From contig MU385772.1 in the NCBI GenBank assembly GCA_022497155.1, positions 62,001 to 126,000 on the forward strand: a stretch of DNA of 64,000 nucleotides. Reading direction: 5' to 3'. This stretch comes from Whalleya microplaca (taxonomy: Eukaryota; Ascomycota; Sordariomycetes; Xylariales; Xylariaceae). The translations under genes were made by a program, and so were the position numbers. Below, one piece after another: positions 31,919-43,721 of the stretch. Each line of letters starts with the position of its first letter. The first letter of the stretch is position 1. The notes beneath the pieces are model-generated. The model searched no databases. It was given only the letters and a program-made list of their open reading frames with translations, and was not told where the DNA came from.

Positions 31919-34900
31919 TGTTAAAGCAAGCAACTACAAACAGTAAAGAATGGACTGGAATAAGGAAAATTCCAAATTATTATTAGAGAGCGTAGGATGC
32001 TGAATAGCACGAAAGAGAGCGACTGTCTTGACCGAAGCGGGATGGAGAGGAAAGAAATAGAAGTTCAGAAACCGGCGGCACTGACTCTCTTTTCTACGTC
32101 TTCCATCGAAATTACATGTCCGGGGCCAGCAATGGGATTCATGCCCACCCGGCCACACATAATCAGACCCAGGTTATGGTATAACCACTGTAAACCATTC
32201 TGGGTGAGCGGTCAGCCCCATCGACGGAATACAGATCGCCCCATTAGGGGAAAGTTGACGAGGCTCATTTAGCACCGAATTTCCTGCTAAGTGGTCTGAG
32301 AGCCCAACAGTCATCCTAATGGAGAGGTATCCTGTCCGTTCTAGGTATTCTCACAACATGTTATGTCTGTGGAGCCATTAGGGGTAATAACCCATTCGAC
32401 AGGGTTTCCTGTGATGGAACCCTGCAAAACCTTTGCTTGTGGGGTAAACAAGCGCGAACCATTCCCATCCCAGCCTTCTAGGCTATGGTCGTGGGTGAAA
32501 AGGGGAGAGATAATAGCCCAGCGCTCAAACAAAACGATTCAGAATGAGTTGAAGTGACGAGGTAGCTTGCCGCAGTCTGAATAAACATCAGTTGATCCAT
32601 ACACAGCTCTTCGTGGCGGTTCACTGATAGCTTCAACGCCCTGTTGACCGTCGGGAAATGTCCCAATGACGTCTAATCCGTAGCTGTCAGGTACCTAGCT
32701 TCTACCTAGTACCCACGTTCTGTCATGCTGGCTCGCGGCAAAGGGCTTAGTCTAGCCAAGCCTTACCGGCAGACGCTAGCAAGGGCTTAGAAATGAAGAT
32801 CCGCGTCTTCCAACTCGGCATAGACTAGGGCTCTCTCGTTAAGGACGGCAACTAACCAACCACCACGTGAGAAACGCGACAGAAAAGTCCATCACAAATT
32901 TACAACAACGCTCGCGGCAAACCGCAATGCGCATACGAGGACATAATTCAATAATTTCTCTCTGACCCATTCCAAAGACTACTGCGTAACCTACTGCGTA
33001 CCCAAATCTCCTCTGCCTTGCATACAAGTATACTATGTATGCAGTAACGGTGTCAACGGTGTGTGGCAGCAGCCGCTGGGCCACGACAACCGTTGAGCCG
33101 GTTCCAATAGTTTATACCCAACCGTATAAATACCATGCGTTAAAATAAGGCTATTGTGAAGAGCCGCCACTTCCTATCGAGAACTATTCCATTTCTAGCG
33201 TACTTGTCCTTCTAGTTCGACAAGCAAGAGTCGACTGAAGAACCAAACCCGTCCGTAAAAAAAGAAATCTGTACAGTATCATTATTATTGGGAGCACTAC
33301 GTCGTAGAGAATCCTAGTAAATACGGTATTGAGGTTGGAGACAGGTTGCACAGCATCACTACAACGTTCTTTGTCAGATTCTAGATCTCATATTTCTTTA
33401 CTAGTAGATGAGAAGTCCACTGATCTAGGATGAACATTACTCCAAATCTCCAAAGGTACAGATTACAGGCCCCTCACGTCAGCCTCGATTGCTTTACTCT
33501 GTGTTGGAATATACGTACGCCGTAGAGATAACGCCGGAGCTTTACTTCCAGTGTCAAAGCACAAGCCATGATGAATATTGGTTCATCTCAGGATAGAATT
33601 CGTAACCGGATGGTTTTCGATCGATAGATTCTTCTCGGCTTGCCGGCTAACATGTCAATTGCAAGTTGCAGGCCAACTCCCATTTCCCAAGCTAAAAGAA
33701 GACTGCATATTAAAATTAGCAATCTTCGCTTCGGCTTACCTGGGTCCAAAAATATCAAAATTTATTTCCCGGTCTCTTATGTACATCAATTTGCCCTACA
33801 ACCTTGTTAAATGCATGTTATCCCCTTTTCTAATCCTGCTTCGATTCAATCGTATTCTGGCTCGCTTCGCCGACCATAGGGCTGCAAATAGACGGTCAAC
33901 CCCTTGAGCCGGAGGAGAGGATGCTATTGCGACCAGAACGGTGGAGACTGGTGGTGTTTCCAGCCTTACCAATGCTATGGTACATACATTACTAGTGGTT
34001 TGACGTTGCGTTCCGAGTTCAGCTCATCAGAGTCCAGACCACATCAGCTGGAGTATATTCCAGAACAATGCAGGTCATGGACCTTACGCAGTAGTTTTCA
34101 GGAAATGCCCACTCCGTTCAAAAATGTCTTATTATTCACCATACATACTATGGTTACAGGCCGAAGTTACAAGGCATCGGAAGCCACTTGCCAGGCTAGC
34201 ACAGGCCATCGGAAAAGAAAGCCTCAACCAAGTCCTTATCTTTGCAGTACAGAGTCCTATGAAGTATCTTTCTTAACGTACATGTATACAAGTGCCCTTA
34301 TTACTGTTACCCATACTAGCGTGTCAATTGACAGTGTTTTTAGGCTTACCCATGCTACCACAGTACAGGCGGGATTACCGAGGAATCTCTACCATTTGCT
34401 TGACTAATTCCGACATGAATACATACTGTGATTCTGCCGTCGTATATGTTGAACATAGCAGGACATTATCCTATGCTAGATTGTGTCTTTACGGCGAGGC
34501 AAGACATTTCTATGATAGAGAGCACAGCAAACGCGAATGTCAAAGCTTCGGGAAGCAGCCGGAGCTTAGACACGAGTGTAGAAGGACTGAAACGTACTAT
34601 ACAGCATGCTTCTCCATGTTATGAAGGAGGGATACTTAGAATAGATCTAATAACGGCTTATGCCGTAAAGTTGGTATATAAAACATATAATAACCCTATA
34701 AGATGGTCGAGTCTCTCGATCCAGTTCTATCTAAGTAATTGACTCTTATGTCCTGTTGAACGGAGTACATACAATCAGCCGTCCTGCTCGGTATGGTGGA
34801 GGCCAACCCAATCGCTACCAGCAATGCTAATTAGTAGAATACTTCTCGAACACTCCTCCACTAATTGGATCTAGGTGAATGTTGATCAATACTTATTGCA

Positions 34901-36244
34901 TATCATATCCCGAATGTACGTGATAAGTACGGTGTATTGGGAGCCTGATGACTTGTTGGCGTGGATGTCGCCGCCATTGTCCTATCATGCTGTCAATTGG
35001 TAAAAACACGTATTATCCCCAATGAAGCCAAGGTTTTCTGCAGTGGGAATCACATTTGCACGTTCAATGACACCATGGTGTACATAATAGCCGAGTATCT
35101 AAGGAGCCAAGTCACAGAGATGGGTCAAGTAGATGCATTGAGTTTGTGGGGTGATACGTGGGAGAATGAGATTACGTACTGTAAAGTACTGTGTATGAAG
35201 CTCGCAGGAAGAACCCCTTGGCAATCCTAAGACGGTTATAAATAGGCAGATATGTAATAGACATTGCTATTAAATAGTCAAACCTTGGGGTTCTGCTTAC
35301 ATATCGCAAAGTGTTTATGATCACCTCAGTCAGCGACATGTTGTTGCAGGAAACAATACATATCATATATTGTTAGGAAAAAAAAAGAAAAGAAAAAAAA
35401 AGGGACGCACCGCAGAGGCTCAATAATTCTCGGTCGCTTTTTTATCTCCACTGTTTCCGTCTTTACATGTGCTAGATCTTCGACACCACCAACAATGCAA
35501 TTATACTTGTAAACTTTTCAAGCCGAGGTTATGCCTACCTTGATAATTGTCGGCTTGTCTTGCTTACAGATGAGCTCTAATTCATAGGTTCCAATTTTAG
35601 CTTCTGTGTACGTTTACGGAGGGCAGGAAACATTGACAGTCGTTTTAGGAGATTTGGTGCTTGTCTCGGTGGCGTATTGCGCCACTCGTTCGACCTCTAA
35701 ATGTGTGTAAGCAGTTAAAGAGACAAGTACAAGGATATTAAATTAGAGGAGGATTTCTTTTCCTACATGAAACAAGTTGGTTTAAAATGCTCTAAGGCTG
35801 CAGGATAGGCATCGACCGCCTTCATACTTACGTAGTCACAATTGTTAATCTAGAGTTGGCAGTCTTTAAGATACTAAGCACTTATCGGGTCAATTTTCCG
35901 TATAAATAACCTTTGGCTTGAATTAGCGGCCGCCGCTTGTTGGCCTTAGTTTTGAGGGGTTAACTTCATATAGCATAGCGAGGAGACATGTCAAAGGGAA
36001 CACAATCGATTCATCTGTGAAGTGCTATCATGACCGGTAACGTCGGATAACGGACTTGTATTCCATGGTAAAAGCCCGATATCTTTGATGAATCCCGTAA
36101 CTGAATCACGCCATTAGTCCCAAACCCGTCTCTGTCGCTCCAGTGTTGAGATCCCTCCCATAATGCTGTGATATGCTTCACAACTGATCTAAAAGGCCAT
36201 CTACCCGATATCAAGCCCCGATGTTCCAGCTCTCAGGTGTCCCT
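31919..36244. other. Gene desert of about 4.3 kb
   Basis: The first few hundred bases are the wall-protein promoter. Beyond that the sequence is AT-rich with scattered short ORFs (the longest, 167 aa at 33904-34407, has no domain, no splice support and an odd composition). There is an A-rich tract at 35376-35403 that could be the 3' tail of a decayed non-LTR element. No RNA gene was recognised. Confidence 0.5.
35376..35403. repeat. A-rich tract
   Basis: Twenty-eight bases that are A except for a few G, inside the gene desert. It may be a mononucleotide repeat or the poly(A) end of a decayed retroposon; no coding remnant was found upstream on the plus strand. Confidence 0.5.
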
Positions 36245-38491
36245 TCAATCATCGAGTTCAATTGGGCCAGTGAGGTCGATCAGAATCCGAGACTGAAATG
36301 CATCAATGCAAAAAGCCGGACTGCGGCCATCGTGACTCGTTGCATCGATCTCCATGCCATCATCCGAGCCCCCCGAGTCGTATATTGTCACAATGCTTGC
36401 CTGTTTAGCAATCTTCCGTTCCCCAAGGTACTCTACGTAACAGCCACTATCACTGTCGGCATCTGTGTCGTCTTCGATAGACTCTTGCTCGGAAACGATA
36501 GGTCCCTCCCCTACAGTGTAAACATGATCCTTCTGCTCTAGCCACTGTCTTAGAAATGTGTAGATGGTCTTGACCACCAGAGGCGGGAACGCGTTTCCAA
36601 TCTGCCTCTTCTGTTGGGGCGTCTTGAATATATAATCCACCGGGAAGCCCTGCAACGTGGCGTATTCCCGGAGAGTAAAGTCTCTCTTGCCATTGTAGTG
36701 ATAGTTGCCCACACCACCCGAGCAAGTTATAGTACGCTGAAGAGGGGCTCTAGGGTCCCATCGGGGTTTATACATTCGCGGCCGCGTGCTTGGGTCATGA
36801 AGCTCGTCGTTGTGTTCGGCATCGGGAGGAATCTTAGCCAACAGCCTTTTGACTGTCCTGTATGGCTTTATTCCATCCTCGGACCTGGGCTTATCGGAAT
36901 GCGTAGCGGGAGGGTAGGGCGGAAGTTCTTCTCCCGGGCATGCACCTATCATGATCAAGCGTAGCCGGCGTGCCGCTAGCCCCCAGTCCCAGAGGTTTAT
37001 TATCCTCCAACGAACCGAATAGTTGTGCTGGGTGAAGCCGTGAATGAGAGCATTGAAGTAATGTTCAAATTTAGGGTGAAGGATACCGAAGGTTTGCTCT
37101 AGAGTAAAGATGCGAGGACGTAGATGCTTGACCAATTCGTGGCACGAGAATAGGATTGCGATATTTGCTTCATCATTGACTCCAGGAGTCGTATGCGCTG
37201 GCGACCAGAACTGACACGGAGGTGAGAGATGAAGAAAGTCGAGCCGCAGGGTATAACCCTTTATCTGTAAGATGAAGTCATACATGTCTTCTTCACACAG
37301 GAAGGCTTCTGGAAAGTTGTATCGATAAGTATTGCAGGCTCCTTTGGCATTATCGCAAGCGATTCTAATGCGGAGGCCAGCAGATCTGGCACCAGACGAT
37401 GCTCCCCCTGCTCCACAGAACATATCACCAAACGTGTATTGTTGAATAGGGTGTTTCTCGATCCATGGCTCTTCCGTATTATTATTATTTTGTTCTTCGA
37501 GTTCATCAACAACCACCGTCACCGGCACAGTGAAGTCGCGTTCTTGTAGGTTAAAGTCCCCTCCGCGCACCTTTCCTCCTCGCCAAGTATTCATTCGCCA
37601 GGACTCGGGAGCGCGAAATCTGGACTTGGGGACTTCTTCAAAAGTGATGTGGGCAATAATGAATTCAACCGGAGGCTTTCGTGATATACGTTTCGCAGCA
37701 TTTTCGTACACCAGTCGGTATTTCCAACGGCATATAAGCACGCCTTTTTCTTCGATTTCGGCATAATTCTTGTAGATTTCAGGAGGGAATCGGTGCTCGG
37801 GGAAGCTTTTATTGGTGATATGGAAGATTCGGAGCTTGACGACGTTGGTGACGGGAACCTCTATTGCAGCCTGGGTTTCATCAGTGCGTCTGTCATCTTC
37901 GTCAATCTGAAGGAGGAAGACCACTTCATTCCGGAGTCGTGGTAATCGACCCCGGAGGCATCTTGCTCGCGTTAGTGGGAGGCCACGAAGCACGACGCCG
38001 GATTCGGTGCGAATAACCATCTGGATATGAAGAAATGAGGCTTGGAAGAGGTGCTGGATGGGAACAATCTCGACTGTGACGCCTTCCTTGAGCTCTAGGC
38101 CATTGTGATCATAGCTACTGATCCATTCATTTGGAGGTTCAATCTGTGGATTGCGTTGAGATGGTCGGCCAGCATTCCGGCGTGGTCTGCGTGGCTCATT
38201 GCCAGTCAAATCGATCACCTCCGAGACAGCGGCTATCCGTGCTTCGAGTGTCTCATCATCGTCGTCCCCTCCGTCATCACCGTCATCGCCACCCTGGCCG
38301 TCGTCGTCATTCTTATCCTCGTTTCGGGGTTGTCCATTCTGCTCATGGACAGTTAGATCTATCCGTGCGGGCATCTCATGCAATCGGCGCTCAATCTCGG
38401 CTTGGCTTCCATCAATTGCTAGCTCCTCATCCCACTCGCCATGGCCAGCCGGCGGGGGAGCATCGGTCAAATACTGTTCGGTAGGATCCAT
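36245..38491 (-). CDS. rid: RID/Masc1-type C5-cytosine DNA methyltransferase
   Basis: Uninterrupted 748-aa frame. The N-terminus is acidic and disordered (Asp-rich run 60-80). A BAH-like beta region lies around 135-290. The catalytic domain has motif I DMFCGAGGASSG (356-367), motif IV SPPCQ with the nucleophile Cys426, motif VI as EQT (465-467) where most enzymes have ENV, motif VIII RRLRLIMIG (508-516), RTITCSGG (586-593) and motif X QIGNAFPP (630-637). EQT at motif VI and the short target-recognition region between VIII and IX are marks of the fungal RID/Masc1 group, known from Neurospora (repeat-induced point mutation) and Ascobolus (premeiotic methylation). All core catalytic motifs are intact. 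The gene sits between two gene-poor AT-rich tracts. The symbol is by family, not proven orthology. Confidence 0.93.
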   Translation of the reverse strand: MDPTEQYLTDAPPPAGHGEWDEELAIDGSQAEIERRLHEMPARIDLTVHEQNGQPRNEDKNDDDGQGGDDGDDGGDDDDETLEARIAAVSEVIDLTGNEPRRPRRNAGRPSQRNPQIEPPNEWISSYDHNGLELKEGVTVEIVPIQHLFQASFLHIQMVIRTESGVVLRGLPLTRARCLRGRLPRLRNEVVFLLQIDEDDRRTDETQAAIEVPVTNVVKLRIFHITNKSFPEHRFPPEIYKNYAEIEEKGVLICRWKYRLVYENAAKRISRKPPVEFIIAHITFEEVPKSRFRAPESWRMNTWRGGKVRGGDFNLQERDFTVPVTVVVDELEEQNNNNTEEPWIEKHPIQQYTFGDMFCGAGGASSGARSAGLRIRIACDNAKGACNTYRYNFPEAFLCEEDMYDFILQIKGYTLRLDFLHLSPPCQFWSPAHTTPGVNDEANIAILFSCHELVKHLRPRIFTLEQTFGILHPKFEHYFNALIHGFTQHNYSVRWRIINLWDWGLAARRLRLIMIGACPGEELPPYPPATHSDKPRSEDGIKPYRTVKRLLAKIPPDAEHNDELHDPSTRPRMYKPRWDPRAPLQRTITCSGGVGNYHYNGKRDFTLREYATLQGFPVDYIFKTPQQKRQIGNAFPPLVVKTIYTFLRQWLEQKDHVYTVGEGPIVSEQESIEDDTDADSDSGCYVEYLGERKIAKQASIVTIYDSGGSDDGMEIDATSHDGRSPAFCIDAFQSRILIDLTGPIELDD

Positions 38492-40126
38492 GACGCGCCT
38501 TATTGAGCTTGTAGATATGAATTAGTCATGCAATTCCTGTGCAACTGTATATGACTTACCTCCTGAGCTCACTTATTGCTGATGTCAGTTCAACAGCGTT
38601 GAATTAGCCCTCGCCAAGAATCCTGCACTCTGAGAGACTAGTAAGGAGGGCAGACTATCTAATTGTCAGGCTGTGGAAGTATAATGCTGGTTGGAGAGGA
38701 AGACTGGTTCGCCACAGTAATAGACGGTTGGATAGGAATGCCAAGAAGGGATGTGATATGAAGTGAGAAATAAATTCTTTTTGGCATTGATACTAGCAAG
38801 TGTATGTTTAAGGAAGGAGGGTAGTAGACCTGCAGTAGAATTTCTGATAAGAAATTGTGTAATGGGAAGGATACGATCCTAACAGTAGAGCATCATATAA
38901 TTTCAGGACGCCCTTTGTTTTTCCATCTAAATAAGAATGTTAGAATATTCGGCGAAGACACTGGCGTCAATAACAGAAAAGTGGGAAGAAAATCGTAGTC
39001 GGTAAGACACAAATAGGGTGAAGATTGCCTGGAAGAGGATAGAAAGATAACAGCGGCGTGACCGCGTAGAATTGGTACGTCGTAGCATAATAGTGTAATT
39101 GAATATCAGTTGTTCAGCGATGAATAGTTTTGAATATGTATAACGACTTTTGGTAGAAGGCATTCCTAGAGTTCAATGCGCTTTGGATTATTGCTTTATG
39201 ATATGCCGACATATTGCTAATGTAAAGCAGCCGTGAAAAGGCATGTCAAAGACCTAGACTAAGAAACAAAGGACGACAAACAAAAGTCTCCTGTGGTCAC
39301 CCCTCATTATACTACATATAACTTCATAGGAAGTACATTATTAGTCGAGGAGGATTCTTTTGACACTGATTTGAGGATACGATCTATGCTAAGACTAACA
39401 TGTGGTCTCGAGAGGGCTTTTGAGTGGAATGGGGCAAGACATTTAAAAGATCGAAGCACTATCAAATACCAAAGCCTACAGGTACAAAGCTATGTGAAGC
39501 CCTGTAGGCATATCGGTAAAGACCACTTTTGCTATTTGATCTTATATAGTCGCTGCCAATGCAAGCTTACTTTGTAAAGTCGACTGTCTATCTACTAGTA
39601 CCTATTGGCATCCAGTTGTCAGGTAGTTATATTTAAAGCTCCTCTCTTTGTAAATTTGCTTTTGACAAATGATCAACGGATGAAACATAATCTGAATCCC
39701 AGGCAGGAACAGCATTTGACGGGCAAAATTTTCCTGCCCCTTTCTCTCTTCCAGGATGATATTATACTGCTACCTGTTCTTGGTACGAAGATTGGGTACC
39801 AGACTCGTACACTGTGACTGTTTAGTAAACTTAAGAACATACCTATTTATCGTAGTATATTTATAGTTCATTAGGCATATGTATTAGCTGTTGCTAGACT
39901 GTATGACAACTAGGGAGAATATACAACTACCTCCAGTATGTAATTCCGCCGATATCCGCCGGCCAGCCGGGAGGATTCGGAAGGTGGGTCTGTCGATGAC
40001 CAGCTAAGAAATCTTCAGCTGCCAACGATTTCCGTCGGCAAGTCTCCGAACTCCCAATGTTCGTGCGGCTACACACGAAGCAACCAGCTGTGACTCGAAA
40101 TTATAGTCGAGTTATACCTAGGTAGT
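38492..40126. other. Divergent intergenic region
   Basis: About 1.6 kb between the methyltransferase and the Zn2Cys6 regulator, which are divergently transcribed and may share regulatory DNA. AT-rich, no gene recognised. The 10-bp palindrome TACCTAGGTA at 40115-40124 ends two bases before the regulator's ATG. Confidence 0.5.
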
Positions 40127-42700
40127 ATGAAACCAACAAGCACTGCAGAGGAGAACGCGCCACAGCAGCCAGCCTCTTCCACTAACCAGAAACCAGCAAA
40201 GCGCGGCAGTGTGGAAGAGGCACCTGCCAGAGCACAGGCCCAGAAACGACGCCGGCGGGCATTCTCATGTCTGTCATGTCAGAAATTAAAGTGCAGATGC
40301 GAGTACGACCCTGGTGCATTGGGTTGTCACCGGTGTCAGACATTGAGGTTCAGACTATTGCCTACCTATTTGTGCGCAGATCAACAAACAGGACTAACAC
40401 CTCTTTGTGAAGAATTGAATGTTCTCTACGCGGAGAATATGCATCATCTCCATCCAATCCCACCTCAGAGCAGCCTGCATCTAGTGTTGAAGAAAGGTAG
40501 GTAGCCATCTGTTTACTTGGACTGAAGGGGGTTCTAATTGCCCGCCCCCATTACACCACGAGCCACTTTGCAAGTTCGCAGTAGACTTACCATTTGATAG
40601 ACTCCAGCGTCACGAGGAAGCTCTGCAAGAGATAAAATCTATGCTTCAAGACCTGTCTTCCCAAGTTCAACCCAATAATCATAATCGAGCACCAATCCGT
40701 CGGGGTTCACTGCATTATAACAATGCACGCTTAGAGAAAGAGAGTTCGGGCCCTGAGTATTTCTCGAACCCGGCTGATAAGGGGACCCAATCTGCCCCAG
40801 TTGTTGTGTTGAGGGGGATCAGCGAACAAGTTCGCGGAGGGTACAGAAGGTTACTCAGTATTGTCAACCTCGATATCGTGCAGCTCCAATTGCTTGATGA
40901 ACAGACTGCGAATGAACTTCTTCAGCTGTGAGTCCGAGCCTGAACTGGCTTCAAACAAGAAATGCTTACATACCGTACAGCTTCATCCGCTATCAAGGAC
41001 ACAACCTGCTAGTATGTAGCATGGAAGAGTTGACAAAGAGCAGCGAGACTCGCGAAGTGTCGGCTTTCTTGTATAGCGTGTGCTGCATGATAGGTATAGT
41101 CTATCGCAACGACATCTGTGGAACACTGATGCATCGGCAAGTCTACGAACAAGTGCGAATCACGCTAGGGCAGGCTCTCCTATCTAGCCCGCTGAACCTG
41201 GAAGAGATAAACGCTGTTTTGATCATGAGCAATAATGCCAACACGCCCAGCAGTGTGAGTGCATTGACCTCCAGTCCTATCACGGGAAGAGCTTTTCTCA
41301 ATGTGAATAGAACGGATCCGAATATGTCGATAGCTGGCTGTTGACGGGATACTGCGCCAAGCAAGCGATGCTCAGCATTAGCTTCTCCAACATCGTCAAC
41401 AACATCAAGCGAGGTAGCCCGACCATCGAAGATCACAGGACTATCCATTTATGGTCCACGATATGCCTGCACCACCTTCAGTAAGTCTAGGCCCCTATTG
41501 ATGTACCTCTCATGATAGCTAATCCATGATGTCTTTGCAGCTGGGCGGCTACTACAGGCAGACCATCGATTATACCGATTGCATACATCAACCAATGTAA
41601 CATCTTGCTCAGCTTCTACCAGGCGACTATGCAAGACGGCATGCTTGTCGCAGAGATACTGCTTTACTCGACTCTCCATCAGAAGCTTGACCACCACCCT
41701 TACCTCGGCGACGGCGGCGAGTGCGAAGAATTCCTGTCCTGGAAGCAGAAGTGGAGTCACTTACTAGGTAACTAAGTCGTCCCAAGTCACGGCCAAGATG
41801 GGATGCTTGCTAAACGACCCAGCGCTCTCGACCTCATCCATGTTACGAATCGGATACCATGCAGCCTGTCTAATCCTGGCAGTCCGGTCGCTCGAGGAAG
41901 CAGGCCACGCCATCCGAACCAAGACATTTCTATCCGATGGAGATGCAGCCACTGATAACACAAGCGACGACGAGAGTCATAATCATAACAAGAGACAGGA
42001 GGCAGCAGAGACCACGAGCGACAACGGCAGTCTTCTGCGCGCAAACGCATGCAAGTTCGCGATGCTTGTTCTGCAGACCTTCCTTGAAATGCCGCCTTTC
42101 CTCATGGATGCGGTCCCGACCTGCCTCTGCCTCTGCATTGGGTACTGTGGCCTGCTCCTCGCGCATTATGACGAGTCGCACTCAAAGATCCCGGACCAAG
42201 TCAGCCTCAGTTTGGTCACGCGACTGGACGAATGGATTAGACACTCCCCAGGCAAGGCATGGTCCTACAAGTATGGCGCGCTTGCCAAGCATAAGGTAGA
42301 ATCTCGAATCAATGGTCGCGGGCGTGCGGGTGACGGCCAGCAGCCATCACCAAGACTGCAGCCTCGGAATCGAAGTAATGTGCACGAGAGTGCAAATATA
42401 TTGGCTCCGACGGACGGTCCAGCTGGCCAGCGTCATGGTAGCGAAAGCACGGACTATCAGACCGATGAACTGATCCCATCTGCAGTCCAGCCACTGGAGA
42501 CTGACGCGGCGCTTCCATCGTTCGATGTGTCGGAACATACGGTATTTCCTAGTATGGAGGTTAGTACTTGGTGACTTTTCTTGATTCTCGTCCTACCATG
42601 CACCTGGAAGCTCTGAGAAAGCACTCGGTAGAATAAGTACTAACATATGAATTAATTATAGGACTTCTTTGGTGGAGGATTTCTGGACTTCATGAAGTAG
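40127..42700 (+). CDS. Zn2Cys6 fungal transcription factor
   Basis: Eight exons: 40127-40347, 40413-40496, 40601-40927, 40981-41254, 41311-41480, 41541-41767, 41823-42559 and 42662-42700. Introns are 65, 104, 53, 56, 60, 55 and 102 nt; all phases fit and give 692 aa. The first splice rebuilds the binuclear zinc cluster: C48-x2-C51-x6-C58-x8-C67-x2-C70-x6-C77, with an extra Cys56 next to the third ligand. The second joins a coiled-coil linker (EERLQRHEEALQEIKSML). The middle resembles a fungal regulator domain with DSWLLTGYCAKQAMLSIS and RIGYHAACLIL. The last short exon encodes a terminal DFFGGGFLDFMK, a tail common in this group. Layout and zinc-cluster context (GCHRCQTLRIEC) resemble PrtT-type protease regulators and relatives; target genes are unknown. 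It is nuclear by family. No break was found. Confidence 0.88.
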
Positions 42701-43115
42701 ACATCCTTGTATGTTTAGAACGGACCTAAGGTACCTGGTGAAAATGGGTAGGTACATGGAGAGGATATAGGGGTCATATGGTTTTTCTCTTTTACGGTGT
42801 ATAGAGAATTCGTCTTGGAGAACGGAGTTGTAAGATATGCATATCCTATCGCATAGCTGAACATAGGTTTTGAAGAAGAGTGCTATCAATTATACCTACT
42901 AACAAGAGAGCCAGATCAGGAATTGGAATTTCTCACAGTCGAGTCTTCGTATAATGCCTATAGATTTAAGATTTTTGATTTAGCTTACTGGATTTATAAC
43001 TGGCCATCTCTGGACGCTACAGAACTGTTTGATGCGCATGAAATCTGAGTATTAGCCAAACTCATCATAACTGAGGACATTGTAACGCTGAAACGTAAGT
43101 ATGAAATCGCTAGGA
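42701..43115. other. Convergent 3' intergenic region
   Basis: Spacer between the regulator and the convergent 201-aa gene; AT-rich, nothing recognised. Confidence 0.5.
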
Positions 43116-43721
43116 CTACAAATAATCCTTCAATGACCTACGGCAATCTTTGCGCCATTGCTTCAGACACCTGCGCCACGCACGCGAATCAGAACAGTAG
43201 TCGACCACGCCATCCTCGACGACATCATGATCAACTATGTCGGCAACTACACCAGAGTCAACTGAAGAGGAACAATCCCTCAGCCACAGCCAGTTTATCT
43301 TTGCTTTCGCCTGTTCCGAATAGCTAGCATAACTGTCCTCCGTTACCAATGCAGCATCGCTAGAGTTGGAATACGGATCCTGGTTTACCGTGCGCTCCGC
43401 GTATTCCACAATAGCCTCGCGATATCCAGGTAACACACGTAATCTCGAGCCGCCGTACTCGCACTGCCAATCGGCCCATTCCCTCGGCCACAGGCAACCG
43501 AGAGACGCCGGGTCATTGAGGATCTTCGGTGCCACATACCAGAGGATGCTCAAGATGTCCGAGTACAGGACCTGCACGGCCACGTTCCGCGCGATCGACT
43601 TGATTTCCGCCGCGATTCGGGGTATCAGCTGGCGGTGGAGGAGGTGGTACTGCCACTCGCCCAGCTTGCCCTTGGAGTACAGGGCATATCGCAATGGCAC
43701 CCGGAGTGTTGGTTCGTCCAT
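43116..43721 (-). CDS. Hypothetical protein
   Basis: Intact 201-aa frame, rich in Trp, Arg and Tyr in its first 110 residues (LWYVAPKILNDP, LWPREWADWQCEYGG) and acidic, Ser/Val/Asp-rich in the next 70, ending in a basic Trp/Arg tail. No signal peptide, membrane span or known domain is seen. It converges on the Zn2Cys6 regulator. Codon use looks coding (G/C-leaning third positions in the N-terminal half), but it may be a lineage-specific or decaying gene. Confidence 0.5.
   Translation of the reverse strand: MDEPTLRVPLRYALYSKGKLGEWQYHLLHRQLIPRIAAEIKSIARNVAVQVLYSDILSILWYVAPKILNDPASLGCLWPREWADWQCEYGGSRLRVLPGYREAIVEYAERTVNQDPYSNSSDAALVTEDSYASYSEQAKAKINWLWLRDCSSSVDSGVVADIVDHDVVEDGVVDYCSDSRAWRRCLKQWRKDCRRSLKDYL

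Noticed and set aside
33904..34407. 167-aa plus-strand ORF in the gene desert
   Set aside because: Odd composition, no domain, and no intron signals in agreement; probably a chance ORF.
40348..40412. Missing sixth cysteine of the zinc cluster
   Set aside because: The unspliced frame lacks it, but removing the 65-nt intron ending GTGAAG restores LRIEC with the proper spacing.
41761..41822. Apparent frameshift in the Zn2Cys6 regulator
   Set aside because: A 55-nt intron (GTAACT donor, GCTAAAC branch, CCCAG acceptor) restores frame and the expected protein block, so the gene is not broken.
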